Source of the DNA: CAVQGZ01 sp964356295
GTDB lineage: Bacteria; Actinomycetota; Actinomycetes; Jiangellales; Jiangellaceae
Reading direction: 5' to 3'
Assembly (NCBI GenBank): GCA_964356295.1
Contig: CAYHHE010000038.1
Coordinates: 1 to 24,494 of the forward strand
Length of the DNA: 24,494 bases
The position numbers and the translations under genes were made by a program. The notes beneath the pieces were generated by a model that saw only the letters and a program-made list of their open reading frames with translations, did no database searches and had not been told where the DNA came from. This document shows positions 13,362 to 21,350 of this stretch, one piece after another. The stretch's first letter is position 1. The number at the start of each line of letters is the position of its first letter.

Positions 13362-13901
13362 CTACTTCCCGGCCTTCCCGGCCTTGCGGCGAACCTTCTC
13401 GCCGGCGTAACGGATGCCCTTGCCCTTGTACGGCTCGGGCTTGCGCAGCTTGCGGATGCGCGCGGCGACCTCGCCGACCTGCTGCTTGTCGATGCCCTGC
13501 ACCGAGAATCGCGTCGGCGACTCCACGGTGAAGGAGATCCCCTGCGGTGCGGGGACGGTGACCGGGTGGCTGAACCCGAGCGCGAACTCCAGGTCGCTGC
13601 CCTTGACCTGCACGCGATACCCGACCCCGACGATCTCGAGCTTCTTCTCGAAGCCGTCGGTGACCCCGGTGACCATGTTCGCCACCAGGGTGCGCGACAG
13701 GCCGTGCAGGGCACGTGTGTCCCGCTCGTCGTCCGGTCGGGTCACCGAGAGAGCACCGTGCTCACCACGCTCGACGGTGATCCCACCGACGAGGGTGTGG
13801 CTCAGGGTGCCCTTCGGGCCCTTGACGACGACCTGGGGGCCGTCGATCTCCACCTCGACCCCGGAGGGAACCGGGACCGGCATCCTCCCGATGCGCGACA
13901 T
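13362..13901 (-). CDS. rplF: 50S ribosomal protein L6
   Basis: L6 (179 residues) lies near the factor-binding stalk base of the 50S subunit. Its two similar domains are visible: SRIGRMPVPVPSGVEVEIDG with VVVKGPKGTL in the first, and the second ending with the family sequence RIRKLRKPEPYKGKGIRY followed by GEKVRRKAGK. The ATG lies 9 bases after the rpsH stop. Confidence 0.98.
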   Translation of the reverse strand: MSRIGRMPVPVPSGVEVEIDGPQVVVKGPKGTLSHTLVGGITVERGEHGALSVTRPDDERDTRALHGLSRTLVANMVTGVTDGFEKKLEIVGVGYRVQVKGSDLEFALGFSHPVTVPAPQGISFTVESPTRFSVQGIDKQQVGEVAARIRKLRKPEPYKGKGIRYAGEKVRRKAGKAGK

Positions 13902-13910
13902 CGTGTCTCC

Positions 13911-14318
13911 TCACCAGACGTAGGCGAGGACTTCCCCGCCCACGCGCTTCTTCGCCGCCTGTCGGTCGGTCAGCAGCCCCTGGGATGTCGAGATGATCGC
14001 GATCCCCAGGCCACCGAGAACCTTCGGCAGGTTCGTGGACTTCGCGTAGACCCGCAGGCCGGGCTTGGACACCCGGCGCAGGCCCGCGATGGAACGCTCC
14101 CGCTGGGGCCCGTACTTCAGGTCCAGCCGCAACGTCTTGACGACCTGGGACTCCCCGGGCTCGACGACGTCGTACCCGGCGATGTACCCCTCCGCCTTGA
14201 GGATATCGGCGATGCTCGCCTTGATCGTGCTGTACGGCATCGACACCGACTCGTGGTAGGCGCTGTTGGCGTTGCGCAGCCGGGCCAGCATGTCGGCGAT
14301 CGGGTCTGTCATGGTCAT
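13911..14318 (-). CDS. rpsH: 30S ribosomal protein S8
   Basis: S8 (135 residues) binds the central domain of 16S rRNA. DPIADMLARLRNANSAYHES and, at the C-terminus, STSQGLLTDRQAAKKRVGGE with VLAYVW are standard. Two in-frame ATGs lie close together (14318 and 14312); the first is nearer to the AAGG site, about 11 bases away, and is preferred. In E. coli S8 is the repressor of spc translation, acting near rplE; I cannot identify such a site here. Confidence 0.97.
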   Translation of the reverse strand: MTMTDPIADMLARLRNANSAYHESVSMPYSTIKASIADILKAEGYIAGYDVVEPGESQVVKTLRLDLKYGPQRERSIAGLRRVSKPGLRVYAKSTNLPKVLGGLGIAIISTSQGLLTDRQAAKKRVGGEVLAYVW

Positions 14319-14342
14319 GGTTTCGGGGTCCTTCTCTCCGGC

Positions 14343-14528
14343 CTACCAGCTCGACTTCGTGATCCCGGGCAGCTCGCCGGCGTGCGCCATCTCGCGCAGG
14401 CACACCCGGCACAGCCCGAACTTGCGATAGACCGAGTGCGGGCGGCCGCACCGCTGGCAGCGCGTGTACGCCCGCACCTTGTACTTGGGCTTGCGCTGGG
14501 CCTTGGCAACCAGTGCCTTCTTCGCCAC
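14343..14528 (-). CDS. rpsZ: 30S ribosomal protein S14, zinc-binding type Z
   Basis: This 61-residue protein has Cys24-X2-Cys27 and Cys40-X2-Cys43 (YTRCQRCGRP and FGLCRVCLRE), the zinc ribbon of the short S14 type. It is part of the 30S head. The GTG start gives (V)AKKALVAKAQRKPKYKVRA and leaves one base after the rplE stop. Actinobacteria often carry a second, zinc-free S14 elsewhere for zinc starvation; it is not in this window. Confidence 0.97.
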   Translation of the reverse strand: MAKKALVAKAQRKPKYKVRAYTRCQRCGRPHSVYRKFGLCRVCLREMAHAGELPGITKSSW

Positions 14529-14529
14529 G

Positions 14530-15096
14530 TCAGTTCTCCTTGAATGGGAAGCCGAGCAGCCGCAGCAGCGCCCGGCCCTCGTCGTCGTTCTTGGCGGTGG
14601 TGACCACGGTGATGTCCATCCCGCGGACGCGATCGATGCGATCGGGGTCGATCTCGAGGAACACCACCTGCTCGCTCATGCCGAAGGTGAAGTTGCCCTG
14701 GCCGTCGAACTGCCGCGGCGAGAGCCCGCGGAAGTCCCGGATACGTGGCAGCGCCAGCGAGAGCAGCCGGTCGGCGAACTCCCACATCCGGTCGCCGCGG
14801 ATCGTGACGTGGGCCCCGATCGGCATGCCCTCCCGCAGCTTGAACTGCGCGATCGACTTGCGGGCCCGGGTGACCACCGGCTTCTGCCCGGTGATCGTGG
14901 TGAGGTCGCGGACAGCTCCCTCGATGAGCTTGGCGTCCCTGGCGGCCTCGCCGACACCCATGTTGACCACGATCTTGCTCAACGTCGGCACCTGCATGAC
15001 GTTGGAGTAGCCGAACTGCGCCTGCAGGGCCGGTACCACGTCGGTGCGGTACCGCTCCTTGAGCCGCGGGACGGCGGGGGCGGCGACCTCGCTCAT
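14530..15096 (-). CDS. rplE: 50S ribosomal protein L5
   Basis: L5 (188 residues) is the 5S rRNA-binding protein of the central protuberance and contacts the P-site tRNA. PRLKERYRTDVVPALQAQFG, KIVVNMGVGEAARDAKLIEG, ITGQKPVVTRARKSIAQFKL and FDGQGNFTFGMSEQVVFLEI identify it. Its ATG shares one base with the rplX stop (TGATG), so coupling with L24 synthesis is likely. Confidence 0.98.
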   Translation of the reverse strand: MSEVAAPAVPRLKERYRTDVVPALQAQFGYSNVMQVPTLSKIVVNMGVGEAARDAKLIEGAVRDLTTITGQKPVVTRARKSIAQFKLREGMPIGAHVTIRGDRMWEFADRLLSLALPRIRDFRGLSPRQFDGQGNFTFGMSEQVVFLEIDPDRIDRVRGMDITVVTTAKNDDEGRALLRLLGFPFKEN

Positions 15097-15431
15097 CAGA
15101 TGTCCTCACCGGTGCGCTTGGCCACGCGCACCTTCGTTCCGCTGGCGTCGACCCGGTAACCCACACGCGAGCCGACGACCTTCTTCTCACCGTCGACCTC
15201 GGCCTCGACGGCCAGCATGACCTTGGAGACGTTGATCGGGGCCTCGGTGTGCACGATCCCGCCGGTGCGGGCACCGCGACTGGTCTGGCCCACCTTGGTG
15301 TGCTTGGTGACCCGGTTGACGCCCTCGACGACGACGGTGCCGGCGCGGGGGTTGGCCGAGATGACCTTGCCCGTCGCGCCCTTGTCCTTGCCGGCGATGA
15401 CGACCACCCGGTCGCCCTTCTTGATCTTCAC
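15096..15431 (-). CDS. rplX: 50S ribosomal protein L24
   Basis: L24 (111 residues) is an assembly initiator for the 50S subunit. The KOW motif lies at the start (KIKKGDRVVVIAGKDKGATG, then KVISANPRAGTVVVEGVNRV), followed by KHTKVGQTSRGARTGGIVHT, EAPINVSKVML and a C-terminal KRTGEDI. The start codon is GTG, directly adjoining the last base of the rplN stop with no spacer. Confidence 0.97.
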   Translation of the reverse strand: MKIKKGDRVVVIAGKDKGATGKVISANPRAGTVVVEGVNRVTKHTKVGQTSRGARTGGIVHTEAPINVSKVMLAVEAEVDGEKKVVGSRVGYRVDASGTKVRVAKRTGEDI

Positions 15432-15800
15432 TCAGATCACCTCCGGGGCCAGCGACACGATGCGCATGAACTTCTTCTCCCGCAGCTCCCGGCCGACCGG
15501 CCCGAAGATGCGCGTCCCGCGCGGGTCGCCACCCTCCTTGATGATGACAGCCGCGTTCTCGTCGAACCGGATGTAGGAGCCGTCGTTGCGTCGACGCTCC
15601 TTCGCGGTCCGCACGATGACGGCCCTCACCACGTCCTTCTTCTTCACCGTCCCGCCGGGGATGGCCTCCTTCACCGAGGCGACGACGACGTCTCCGATCC
15701 CGGCGTAGCGGCGGCCGGAGCCACCGAGCACGCGGATGACGAGCAGCTCTCGTGCCCCGGTGTTGTCCGCGACACGCAGCCGCGACTCCTGCTGGATCAT
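15432..15800 (-). CDS. rplN: 50S ribosomal protein L14
   Basis: L14 (122 residues) lies at the subunit interface. IQQESRLRVADNTGARELLV, IRVLGGSGRRYAGIGDVVVA, SVKEAIPGG and the C-terminal VGRELREKKFMRIVSLAPEV are almost invariant in bacteria. The ATG follows the rpsQ stop by 13 bases with GGAGG in that spacer. Confidence 0.98.
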   Translation of the reverse strand: MIQQESRLRVADNTGARELLVIRVLGGSGRRYAGIGDVVVASVKEAIPGGTVKKKDVVRAVIVRTAKERRRNDGSYIRFDENAAVIIKEGGDPRGTRIFGPVGRELREKKFMRIVSLAPEVI

Positions 15801-15813
15801 CGTCTGCCTCCCG

Positions 15814-16110
15814 CTACTTGGCCTTCTCGAGGATCTCCGTCAGGCGCCAGCGCTTGGTGGCTGAGCTCGGACGGGTCTCCATCACGCGCACCCGGTCGCC
15901 GGTGTGCGCGTCGTTGCCCTCGTCGTGGGCCTTCAACCGGCTGGTCCGGCGCACGACCTTGCCGTACCGGGGGTGGGTGAAGCGGTCCTCGACGGCGACG
16001 ACGATGGTCTTGTCCATCTTGTCGCTGACCACGTACCCCTCCCGCACCTTGCGGAAGCCCCGATCAGTAGCGGCGGCGGCGGTGGCCGCGTCCTGCGTCG
16101 TCTCGCTCAT
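15814..16110 (-). CDS. rpsQ: 30S ribosomal protein S17
   Basis: S17 (98 residues) is a primary 16S rRNA-binding protein with an OB fold. After a Ser/Thr/Ala-rich start of about 17 residues the core reads FRKVREGYVVSDKMDKTIVV and FTHPRYGKVVRRTSRLKAHD, with TGDRVRVMETRP and KRWRLTEILEKAK. The ATG overlaps the rpmC stop as ATGA. Confidence 0.98.
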   Translation of the reverse strand: MSETTQDAATAAAATDRGFRKVREGYVVSDKMDKTIVVAVEDRFTHPRYGKVVRRTSRLKAHDEGNDAHTGDRVRVMETRPSSATKRWRLTEILEKAK

Positions 16111-16343
16111 GCGCTCTCCTCCGCGCTCAGAACTGCGGTGATCCCGAGCTCGCGCTCGCGCATGATCGTGTAGATGCGCGCGATGTCGCGGCGGACGGCG
16201 TTGAGCCGTCCGTGGCTCTCCAGCTGCCCGGTGGCGGCCTGGAAACGCAGGTTGAACAGGCTCTCCTTGGCCCGGCCGAGCTCCTCGACGAGCTCTTCGT
16301 CAGACTTGGTGCGCAGCACCTGCGCGCTCAGGTCGGTCGCCAT
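16107..16343 (-). CDS. rpmC: 50S ribosomal protein L29
   Basis: L29 (78 residues) sits at the tunnel exit next to L23, near where chaperones and SRP dock. LRTKSDEELVEELGRAKESL and FNLRFQAATGQLESHGRLNA are the typical two-helix pattern, followed by RRDIARIYTIMRERELGI. Its ATG shares one base with the rplP stop. Confidence 0.97.
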   Translation of the reverse strand: MATDLSAQVLRTKSDEELVEELGRAKESLFNLRFQAATGQLESHGRLNAVRRDIARIYTIMRERELGITAVLSAEESA

Positions 16344-16762
16344 CAGAACTCACCCCCGTCCCTGGTCACGATGCGGCACTTCATCGGCAGCTTGTGCATG
16401 GCTCGGGTCAGCGCCTCCCGGGCGACCCGCTCGTCACCGTAGGACAGCTCGAACATCACCCGGCCGGGACGCACGTTCGCCACCCACCACTCCGGCGACC
16501 CCTTGCCGGAGCCCATCCGGGTCTCGGCGGGCTTCTTGGTCAGCGGCCGGTCCGGGTAGATGGTGATCCACACCTTCCCGCCACGGCGGACGTGCCGCGT
16601 GACGGCGATCCGGGCGGCCTCGATCTGCCGGTTCGTGACGTAGGCGCCCTCGAGGGCCTGCAGCCCGTACTGGCCGAAGGCCAGCGACGTGCCGCCCTTG
16701 GCCATCCCGGTGCGCCGGGGGTGGTGCTGCTTGCGGTGCTTGATCCGGCGGGGCATCAGCAT
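16343..16762 (-). CDS. rplP: 50S ribosomal protein L16
   Basis: L16 (139 residues) lines the A-site region of the 50S subunit. The start ATG at 16762 gives MLMPRRIKHRKQHHPRRTGM, the actinobacterial N-terminus; AGGAGG lies 11 bases upstream, inside rpsC. A second ATG two codons later is further from it. Further landmarks are KGGTSLAFGQYGLQALEGAY, RHVRRGGKVWITIYPDRPLT and KPAETRMGSGKGSPEWWVA. It begins 5 bases after the rpsC stop. Confidence 0.98.
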   Translation of the reverse strand: MLMPRRIKHRKQHHPRRTGMAKGGTSLAFGQYGLQALEGAYVTNRQIEAARIAVTRHVRRGGKVWITIYPDRPLTKKPAETRMGSGKGSPEWWVANVRPGRVMFELSYGDERVAREALTRAMHKLPMKCRIVTRDGGEF

Positions 16763-16767
16763 TCTGG

Positions 16768-17556
16768 TCAGCCCTCCTGGGCCGGCGCGGCGGCCGACTC
16801 GGTCGTGGCGGGGCTGTCCTGCGCAGCGGACTCGGTCTCCTCGGCGCCCGAGCGCGGACGCCGCCGCTCGGGTCGGCGGCGGGCCTGCTGCACTCGCTCG
16901 GCGGCCGCAGCGGCCTCCCGCTCCAGCCGGCTGCCGCTGACGTCGCCGGTGTAGACCCACACCTTCACCCCGATCCGGCCGAAGGTGGTGCGGGCCTCGT
17001 AGAAGCCGTAGTCGATGTTGGCGCGCAGCGTGTGCAGCGGCACGCGACCTTCCCGGTAGAACTCGGTGCGCGACATCTCCGCGCCGCCGAGCCGTCCCGA
17101 GACCTGCACCCGGATGCCCTTGGCTCCGGCGCGCATCGTTGTCTGGATGGCCTTGCGCATCGCGCGCCGGAACGACACCCGGGCCGAGAGCTGCTCGGCC
17201 ACGCCCTGGGCGACCAGCTGGGCGTCCAGCTCGGGGTTCTTGACCTCCAGGATGTTCAGCTGTACCTGCTTACCGGTCAGTGCCTCGAGCTCGCCACGGA
17301 TCCGCTCGGCCTCGGCGCCGCGGCGGCCGATCACGATCCCGGGACGTGCGGTGTGGATGTCCACGCGCACCCGGTCGCGGGTCCGCTCGATCTCCACGCG
17401 GGAGATGCCGGCGCGCTCCATGCCCTTGGCCAGCAGCCGGCGGATGGCGATGTCCTCGGCGACGTAGTCGGCGTACATCTTGTCCGCGTACCACCGGCTG
17501 GTGTGGTCGCTGCTGATCCCCAGGCGGAAGCCTTTGGGGTTGATCTTCTGGCCCAT
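16768..17556 (-). CDS. rpsC: 30S ribosomal protein S3
   Basis: S3 (262 residues) lines the mRNA entry channel. MGQKINPKGFRLGISSDHTS is the family start; the type II KH domain has its GXXG loop in GIVIGRRGAE (about 73-82); the C-terminal domain has VRVQVSGRLGGAEMSRTEFY and GRIGVKVWVY. The last 50 or so residues are Arg- and then Ala/Ser/Glu-rich and look disordered, a common actinobacterial extension. The ATG shares one base with the rplV stop. Confidence 0.98.
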   Translation of the reverse strand: MGQKINPKGFRLGISSDHTSRWYADKMYADYVAEDIAIRRLLAKGMERAGISRVEIERTRDRVRVDIHTARPGIVIGRRGAEAERIRGELEALTGKQVQLNILEVKNPELDAQLVAQGVAEQLSARVSFRRAMRKAIQTTMRAGAKGIRVQVSGRLGGAEMSRTEFYREGRVPLHTLRANIDYGFYEARTTFGRIGVKVWVYTGDVSGSRLEREAAAAAERVQQARRRPERRRPRSGAEETESAAQDSPATTESAAAPAQEG

Positions 17557-17897
17557 CAGCGGTCCCTCCTGGACTCGACCACCACGGTGATGTGGCTGGT
17601 GCGCTTGCGGATCCGGTAGGCCCGGCCCTGGGCCCGCGGACGGATCCGCTTGAGGGTCGGACCCTCGTCGACGTAGGCCTCGCTGACCCACAGGGAGCTC
17701 GGGGCGAGCCCGTCGTTGTTCTCGGCGTTGGCCATCGCGCTCTGCAGCACCTTGCGCACCGGCTCCGCTGCGGCCATCGGGGCGAACTGCAGCGTGGCCA
17801 CCGCCTCGTCGGCCTTCATCCCGCGGATGACGTCGACGACGCGGCGCGCCTTCATGGGCGTGACGCGGACGTACCGCGCGTGTGCCCTGGCTTCCAT
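17556..17897 (-). CDS. rplV: 50S ribosomal protein L22
   Basis: L22 (113 residues) reaches into the exit tunnel with its beta-hairpin; changes there are known to give macrolide resistance. ARAHARYVRVTPMKARRVVD, LQSAMANAENNDGL and the hairpin region EGPTLKRIRPRAQGRAYRIR identify it. The hairpin looks normal in length. The ATG lies 26 bases after rpsS with AGGAGAG close upstream; the spacer holds a 10-base palindrome, GACTCGAGTC. Confidence 0.98.
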   Translation of the reverse strand: MEARAHARYVRVTPMKARRVVDVIRGMKADEAVATLQFAPMAAAEPVRKVLQSAMANAENNDGLAPSSLWVSEAYVDEGPTLKRIRPRAQGRAYRIRKRTSHITVVVESRRDR

Positions 17898-17923
17898 GAT
17901 CTCTCCTGTCGACTCGAGTCGCC

Positions 17924-18205
17924 TCAGCGCCGGCGCGCCCGCCGGTCGTCCTTCTCGTGGCCACGGAAGGTGCGGGTCGGGGCGAACTCGCCCAGCTTGT
18001 GCCCGACCATGGCGTCGGTGATGAACACCGGGACGTGCTTGCGCCCGTCGTGCACGGCGATGGTGTGCCCGATCATCGCGGGCACGACCATGGACCGTCG
18101 CGACCAGGTCTTGATGACGTTCTTGGTCCCGCGGTCGTTCTGCTCCTGGACCTTCTTGGCCAGGTGCTCGTCGACGAACGGGCCCTTCTTGAGGCTGCGT
18201 GGCAT
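17924..18205 (-). CDS. rpsS: 30S ribosomal protein S19
   Basis: S19 (93 residues) is in the 30S head with S13. PRSLKKGPFVDEHLAKKVQE, TWSRRSMVVPAMIGHTIAVH and LGEFAPTRTFRGHEKDDRRA are standard. A very long open frame continues upstream through rplB in another frame; the ATG at 18205 with AAGGAG about 10 bases upstream is clearly right. Confidence 0.98.
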   Translation of the reverse strand: MPRSLKKGPFVDEHLAKKVQEQNDRGTKNVIKTWSRRSMVVPAMIGHTIAVHDGRKHVPVFITDAMVGHKLGEFAPTRTFRGHEKDDRRARRR

Positions 18206-18219
18206 GGGTGCGCTGCTCC

Positions 18220-19056
18220 TTACCGCTTCTTGCCGGTCTTGCGGCGGCGGACGATCTGGCGGTCGCTGGGCTTGTGCGCCCTGCGGGTGCGCCCCTCGGG
18301 CTTGCCCCTGGGGTTGACCGGGTGCCGACCACCGGAGCTCTTGCCCTCGCCACCGCCGTGTGGGTGGTCGACCGGGTTCATGGCCACGCCGCGCACCTGG
18401 GGCCGCTTGCCCTTCCAGCGGGATCGACCCGCCTTGCCCCAGTTGATGTTGGACTGCTCGGCGTTGCCGACCTCGCCCACGGTGGCCCGGCACCGGGCGT
18501 CGACGTTGCGGATCTCGCCCGAGGGCATCCGCAGCTGCGCCCAGGTGCCCTCCTTGGCCACCAGCTGGACGCCGGCGCCGGCGGACCGGGCGATCTTCGC
18601 GCCCCCGCCGGGGCGCAGCTCGATCGCGTGCACCATCGTGCCCACCGGGATGTTGCGCAACGGCAGGTTGTTGCCCGGCTTGATGTCCGCGCTCGCACCG
18701 GACTCGACCCGGTCGCCCTGGCGGACCCGGTTCGGGGCGAGGATGTAGCGCTTCTCCCCGTCGGCGTAGTGCAGCAGCGCGATCCGCGCGGTGCGGTTCG
18801 GGTCGTACTCGATGTGCGCGACCGTGGCGGGCACGCCGTCCTTGTCGCCGCGGCGGAAGTCGATCACCCGGTACTGCCGCTTGTGGCCGCCGCCCTGGTG
18901 ACGGGTGGTGATGCGGCCGCTGCTGTTCCGGCCGCCCTTCTTGGGCAGCGGACGGACCAGCGACTTCTCCGGCTCGGTACGGGTGAGCTCGACGAAGTCG
19001 GCGACGGACGAGCCGCGGCGCCCCGGCGTCGTCGGCTTGTACTTGCGGATCCCCAT
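18220..19056 (-). CDS. rplB: 50S ribosomal protein L2
   Basis: L2 (278 residues) is needed for subunit joining and supports the peptidyl transferase centre. MGIRKYKPTTPGRRGSSVAD, SGRITTRHQGGGHKRQYRVI, EYDPNRTARIALLHYADGEK and VRGVAMNPVDHPHGGGEGKS are present; His231 matches the conserved histidine of E. coli His229. It lies 39 bases after rplW and 14 before rpsS. Confidence 0.98.
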   Translation of the reverse strand: MGIRKYKPTTPGRRGSSVADFVELTRTEPEKSLVRPLPKKGGRNSSGRITTRHQGGGHKRQYRVIDFRRGDKDGVPATVAHIEYDPNRTARIALLHYADGEKRYILAPNRVRQGDRVESGASADIKPGNNLPLRNIPVGTMVHAIELRPGGGAKIARSAGAGVQLVAKEGTWAQLRMPSGEIRNVDARCRATVGEVGNAEQSNINWGKAGRSRWKGKRPQVRGVAMNPVDHPHGGGEGKSSGGRHPVNPRGKPEGRTRRAHKPSDRQIVRRRKTGKKR

Positions 19057-19095
19057 GCTCGCTCCCGTGTCTGCTGCGTTGTCTGGTGGCCGCCC

Positions 19096-19410
19096 TCAGG
19101 CGACCGGCCCACCGAAGATGTCGATGCGCTGCCCGTCGGCCACCGTGACGATCGCGCGCTTGGTGTCGTTGCGCTTGCCCCACCCGTGGCGGGTCCGGCG
19201 CCGCTTGCCGGCCCGGTTGAGCGTGTTCACAGCGGTCACCGTGACGTCGAAGACCTGCTCCACAGCGATCTTGATCTCGGTCTTGTTGGCGTCGGGGGCC
19301 ACGACGAAGGTGTACTTGTTCTCATCGAGCAGGCCGTAGCTCTTCTCCGATACGACCGGGGCGATGAGGACGTCGCGGTGGGTGCGCCGTGGCGGCGTTG
19401 CGGTGCTCAT
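19096..19410 (-). CDS. rplW: 50S ribosomal protein L23
   Basis: L23 (104 residues) at the tunnel exit is the docking site for trigger factor and SRP. After 11 residues, HRDVLIAPVVSEKSYGLLDE and NKYTFVVAPDANKTEIKIAV lead to VEQVFDVTVTAVNTLN and a basic loop. The ATG overlaps the rplD stop as ATGA, and the extra upstream frame inside rplD shows no family likeness. Confidence 0.97.
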   Translation of the reverse strand: MSTATPPRRTHRDVLIAPVVSEKSYGLLDENKYTFVVAPDANKTEIKIAVEQVFDVTVTAVNTLNRAGKRRRTRHGWGKRNDTKRAIVTVADGQRIDIFGGPVA

Positions 19411-20039
19411 GCGGTCTCCTGCGTGCCGGTCGCGGTCCACTCGATCCCCTGCGCGCCCAGCCAGGACGCCAGCGCGGCAGTGGTGAACACCACATCGTCC
19501 GCGCACAGCACGTCGTAGGCGTTGAGCTGGTCGGCGGCCAGCACGCGCACGTCGGGCAGGTTGCGCAGGCTCTTGCGGCTGACGTCGTCGTCGCGGGTGA
19601 GCACGACCAGCGGCTTGGCCCGCTCGCTGAGGTCGGCCAGGACGCGGCGGGCGGTCTTGGTGCTCGGGGTGTCGCCGGTGACGATGGCGTCGACGACGTG
19701 CACCCGCCCGTGGGCGGCGCGGTCGGACAGCGCACCGCGCAGCGCGGCGGCCTTCATCTTCTTCGGGGTGCGCTGGGCGTACGAGCGCGGCGTCGGCCCG
19801 TGCACGACACCGCCGCCGGCGAACTGCGGGGCGCGGATCGAGCCCTGGCGGGCCCGTCCGGTGCCCTTCTGCCGGTACGGCTTGCGCCCGCCGCCGGCGA
19901 CCTCGGCGCGGGTCTTCGTCTTGTGGGTGCCCTGGCGGGCCGCGGCCAGCTGGGCCACCACCACCTGGTGGATCAGGGGGACGTTGACCTCGACGCCGAA
20001 CACCTCCGACGGCAGGTCGACGCTGCGCGCGATGGTCAC
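19407..20039 (-). CDS. rplD: 50S ribosomal protein L4
   Basis: L4 (210 residues) has a globular domain on the 50S surface and a loop reaching into the exit tunnel. That loop, GGGRKPYRQKGTGRARQGSI at about 49-68, is intact; mutations there cause macrolide resistance elsewhere. The GTG start overlaps the rplC stop as GTGA. In E. coli L4 controls the S10 operon by acting on its leader; the leader here is different and no L4 site is recognised. Confidence 0.98.
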   Translation of the reverse strand: MTIARSVDLPSEVFGVEVNVPLIHQVVVAQLAAARQGTHKTKTRAEVAGGGRKPYRQKGTGRARQGSIRAPQFAGGGVVHGPTPRSYAQRTPKKMKAAALRGALSDRAAHGRVHVVDAIVTGDTPSTKTARRVLADLSERAKPLVVLTRDDDVSRKSLRNLPDVRVLAADQLNAYDVLCADDVVFTTAALASWLGAQGIEWTATGTQETA

Positions 20040-20722
20040 TTCGCGGCCTCCTTCGCGGCGTTGGTCACCAGCACGATGCCCCCGGCGGCGCCGGGGACGG
20101 CGCCCCTGACCAGCAGCAGGCCCTTGTCCGGGTCGACGCTGTGCACGGTGAGGTTCTGCACCGTCACCCGCTCACCGCCCATCCGGCCGGCCATCCGCAG
20201 CCCCTTGAACACCCGGCCAGGTGTGGCGCAGGCGCCGATCGAGCCGGGTGAGCGGTGCTTGCGCTCCACACCGTGCGAGGCGCGCAGCCCGCCGAAGCCG
20301 TGCCGCTTCATCACACCGGCGAAGCCCTTGCCCTTGCTGGTGCCCACCACATCGACGACCTGACCGGGGGTGAACACCTCGACGGTCAGCTCCTGGCCCA
20401 GGGTGTACTGCGAGGCGTCGGAGGTGCGCAGCTCGATGACGTGGCGGCGAGGCGTGACACCAGCCTTGGCGAAGTGGCCGGCCTGCGGCTTGGTGACCTT
20501 GCGGGGGGCGATCGCGCCGTAGGCGATCTGCACCGCGTCGTAGCCGTCGGTCGCCGGGGTGCGCAGCTGGGTGACCACGCACGGCCCGGCGGCGATGACG
20601 GTGACCGGGACGATCCGGTTGTCGGCGTCCCAGACCTGCGTCATGCCGACCTTCTCGCCGAGCAGGCCGACGATGCGACGGGACGCGGGCGCGCTGGTGC
20701 TCGCGAGAGTGGGAGTAGTCAT
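20036..20722 (-). CDS. rplC: 50S ribosomal protein L3
   Basis: L3 (228 residues) starts 50S assembly and has a loop close to the peptidyl transferase centre. An N-terminal Ser/Thr/Ala stretch of 15 residues precedes the core RRIVGLLGEKVGMTQVWDAD. The loop TSKGKGFAGVMKRHGFGGLR (about 128-147) and SIGACATPGRVFKGLRMAGR are typical. The family average is 205-220 residues, the difference being the N-terminal extension. It begins 12 bases after rpsJ. Confidence 0.98.
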   Translation of the reverse strand: MTTPTLASTSAPASRRIVGLLGEKVGMTQVWDADNRIVPVTVIAAGPCVVTQLRTPATDGYDAVQIAYGAIAPRKVTKPQAGHFAKAGVTPRRHVIELRTSDASQYTLGQELTVEVFTPGQVVDVVGTSKGKGFAGVMKRHGFGGLRASHGVERKHRSPGSIGACATPGRVFKGLRMAGRMGGERVTVQNLTVHSVDPDKGLLLVRGAVPGAAGGIVLVTNAAKEAAK

Positions 20723-20734
20723 GATCGTCTCGCC

Positions 20735-21043
20735 CTACAGCTTGATCTCGATGTCGACGCCGGCCGGCAGGTCCAGGCGCATCAGGGAGTCGACGGTCCT
20801 CGGGGTCGGGTCGATGATGTCGATGAGCCGCTTGTGCGTGCGCATCTCGAAGTGCTCGCGGCTGTCCTTGTACTTGTGCGGGGACCGGATGACGCAGTAG
20901 ACGTTCTTCTCGGTCGGCAACGGCACCGGCCCCGCCACCGCAGCCCCGGTCCGGGTGACCGTGTCCACGATCTTGCGTGCCGAGGTGTCGATCACCTCGT
21001 GGTCGTAGGCCCGGAGCCGGATGCGGATCTTCTGTCCCGCCAT
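20735..21043 (-). CDS. rpsJ: 30S ribosomal protein S10 (NusE)
   Basis: S10 (102 residues) belongs to the 30S head and, as NusE, joins NusB in antitermination. AGQKIRIRLRAYDHEVIDTS, GPVPLPTEKNVYCVIRSPHK and SREHFEMRTHKRLIDIIDP are family sequences. The ATG at 21043 has AAGGA about 12 bases upstream; an open frame of 70 codons further upstream is leader sequence without homology. It is the first gene after the 317-base gap and so the head of the S10 cluster. Confidence 0.98.
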   Translation of the reverse strand: MAGQKIRIRLRAYDHEVIDTSARKIVDTVTRTGAAVAGPVPLPTEKNVYCVIRSPHKYKDSREHFEMRTHKRLIDIIDPTPRTVDSLMRLDLPAGVDIEIKL

Positions 21044-21258
21044 GTCTGCTCGTCGTCCTTCTCTCGTGTGGTGCCCTGCTGGCCGTTGCGCCGCCTCCGA
21101 CCCCCGCGTCCGGGCGTGTCGCGACTCGGGGCGCTGTGCACCCTGGGCGCGAAGGCCGTTCGAAGGTCGGACCGGCTGGCTGGTGCCAGCGGCGGCGGGT
21201 TCTCCGTCTCGGCTCCCCGGTGGTCCGGGGGCCACGGCGTCCCCGCCAGGCAACCTCG

Positions 21259-21291
21259 ACAGTATGCCAGACCTGGGAAGCCGATCGCCAA
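21259..21291 (-). promoter_or_regulatory. Promoter candidate for the S10 cluster
   Basis: On the minus strand TTGGCG (21286-21291) is followed after 19 bases by CATACT or after 21 bases by TACTGT (21259-21264, a TANNNT fit). It lies just behind the tuf hairpin. The spacing is longer than the ideal 17-18, so the -35 assignment is weak. Confidence 0.4.
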
Positions 21292-21314
21292 TCCGTGATC
21301 TTGTCCGGACGTGC

Positions 21315-21350
21315 CGGACGGGGAGGGTGGCTGCGCGCCCTCCCCGTCCG
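21315..21350 (-). terminator. Terminator hairpin after tuf
   Basis: CGGACGGGGAGGG and CCCTCCCCGTCCG form a perfect 13-bp stem with a 10-base loop, 10 bases beyond the tuf stop. There is no U-tract, as is frequent in high-G+C actinobacteria. It is the strongest hairpin in the right half of the window and probably ends the fusA-tuf transcript. Confidence 0.7.

Noticed and set aside
17911..17920. GACTCGAGTC palindrome between rpsS and rplV
   Set aside because: Ten bases only, with no room for a loop and no similar copies noticed; chance is a sufficient explanation.
16768..17964. 398-codon frame suggesting an extended S3
   Set aside because: The N-terminal part is an out-of-frame reading of rplV. 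The family start MGQKINPKGF is at 17556.
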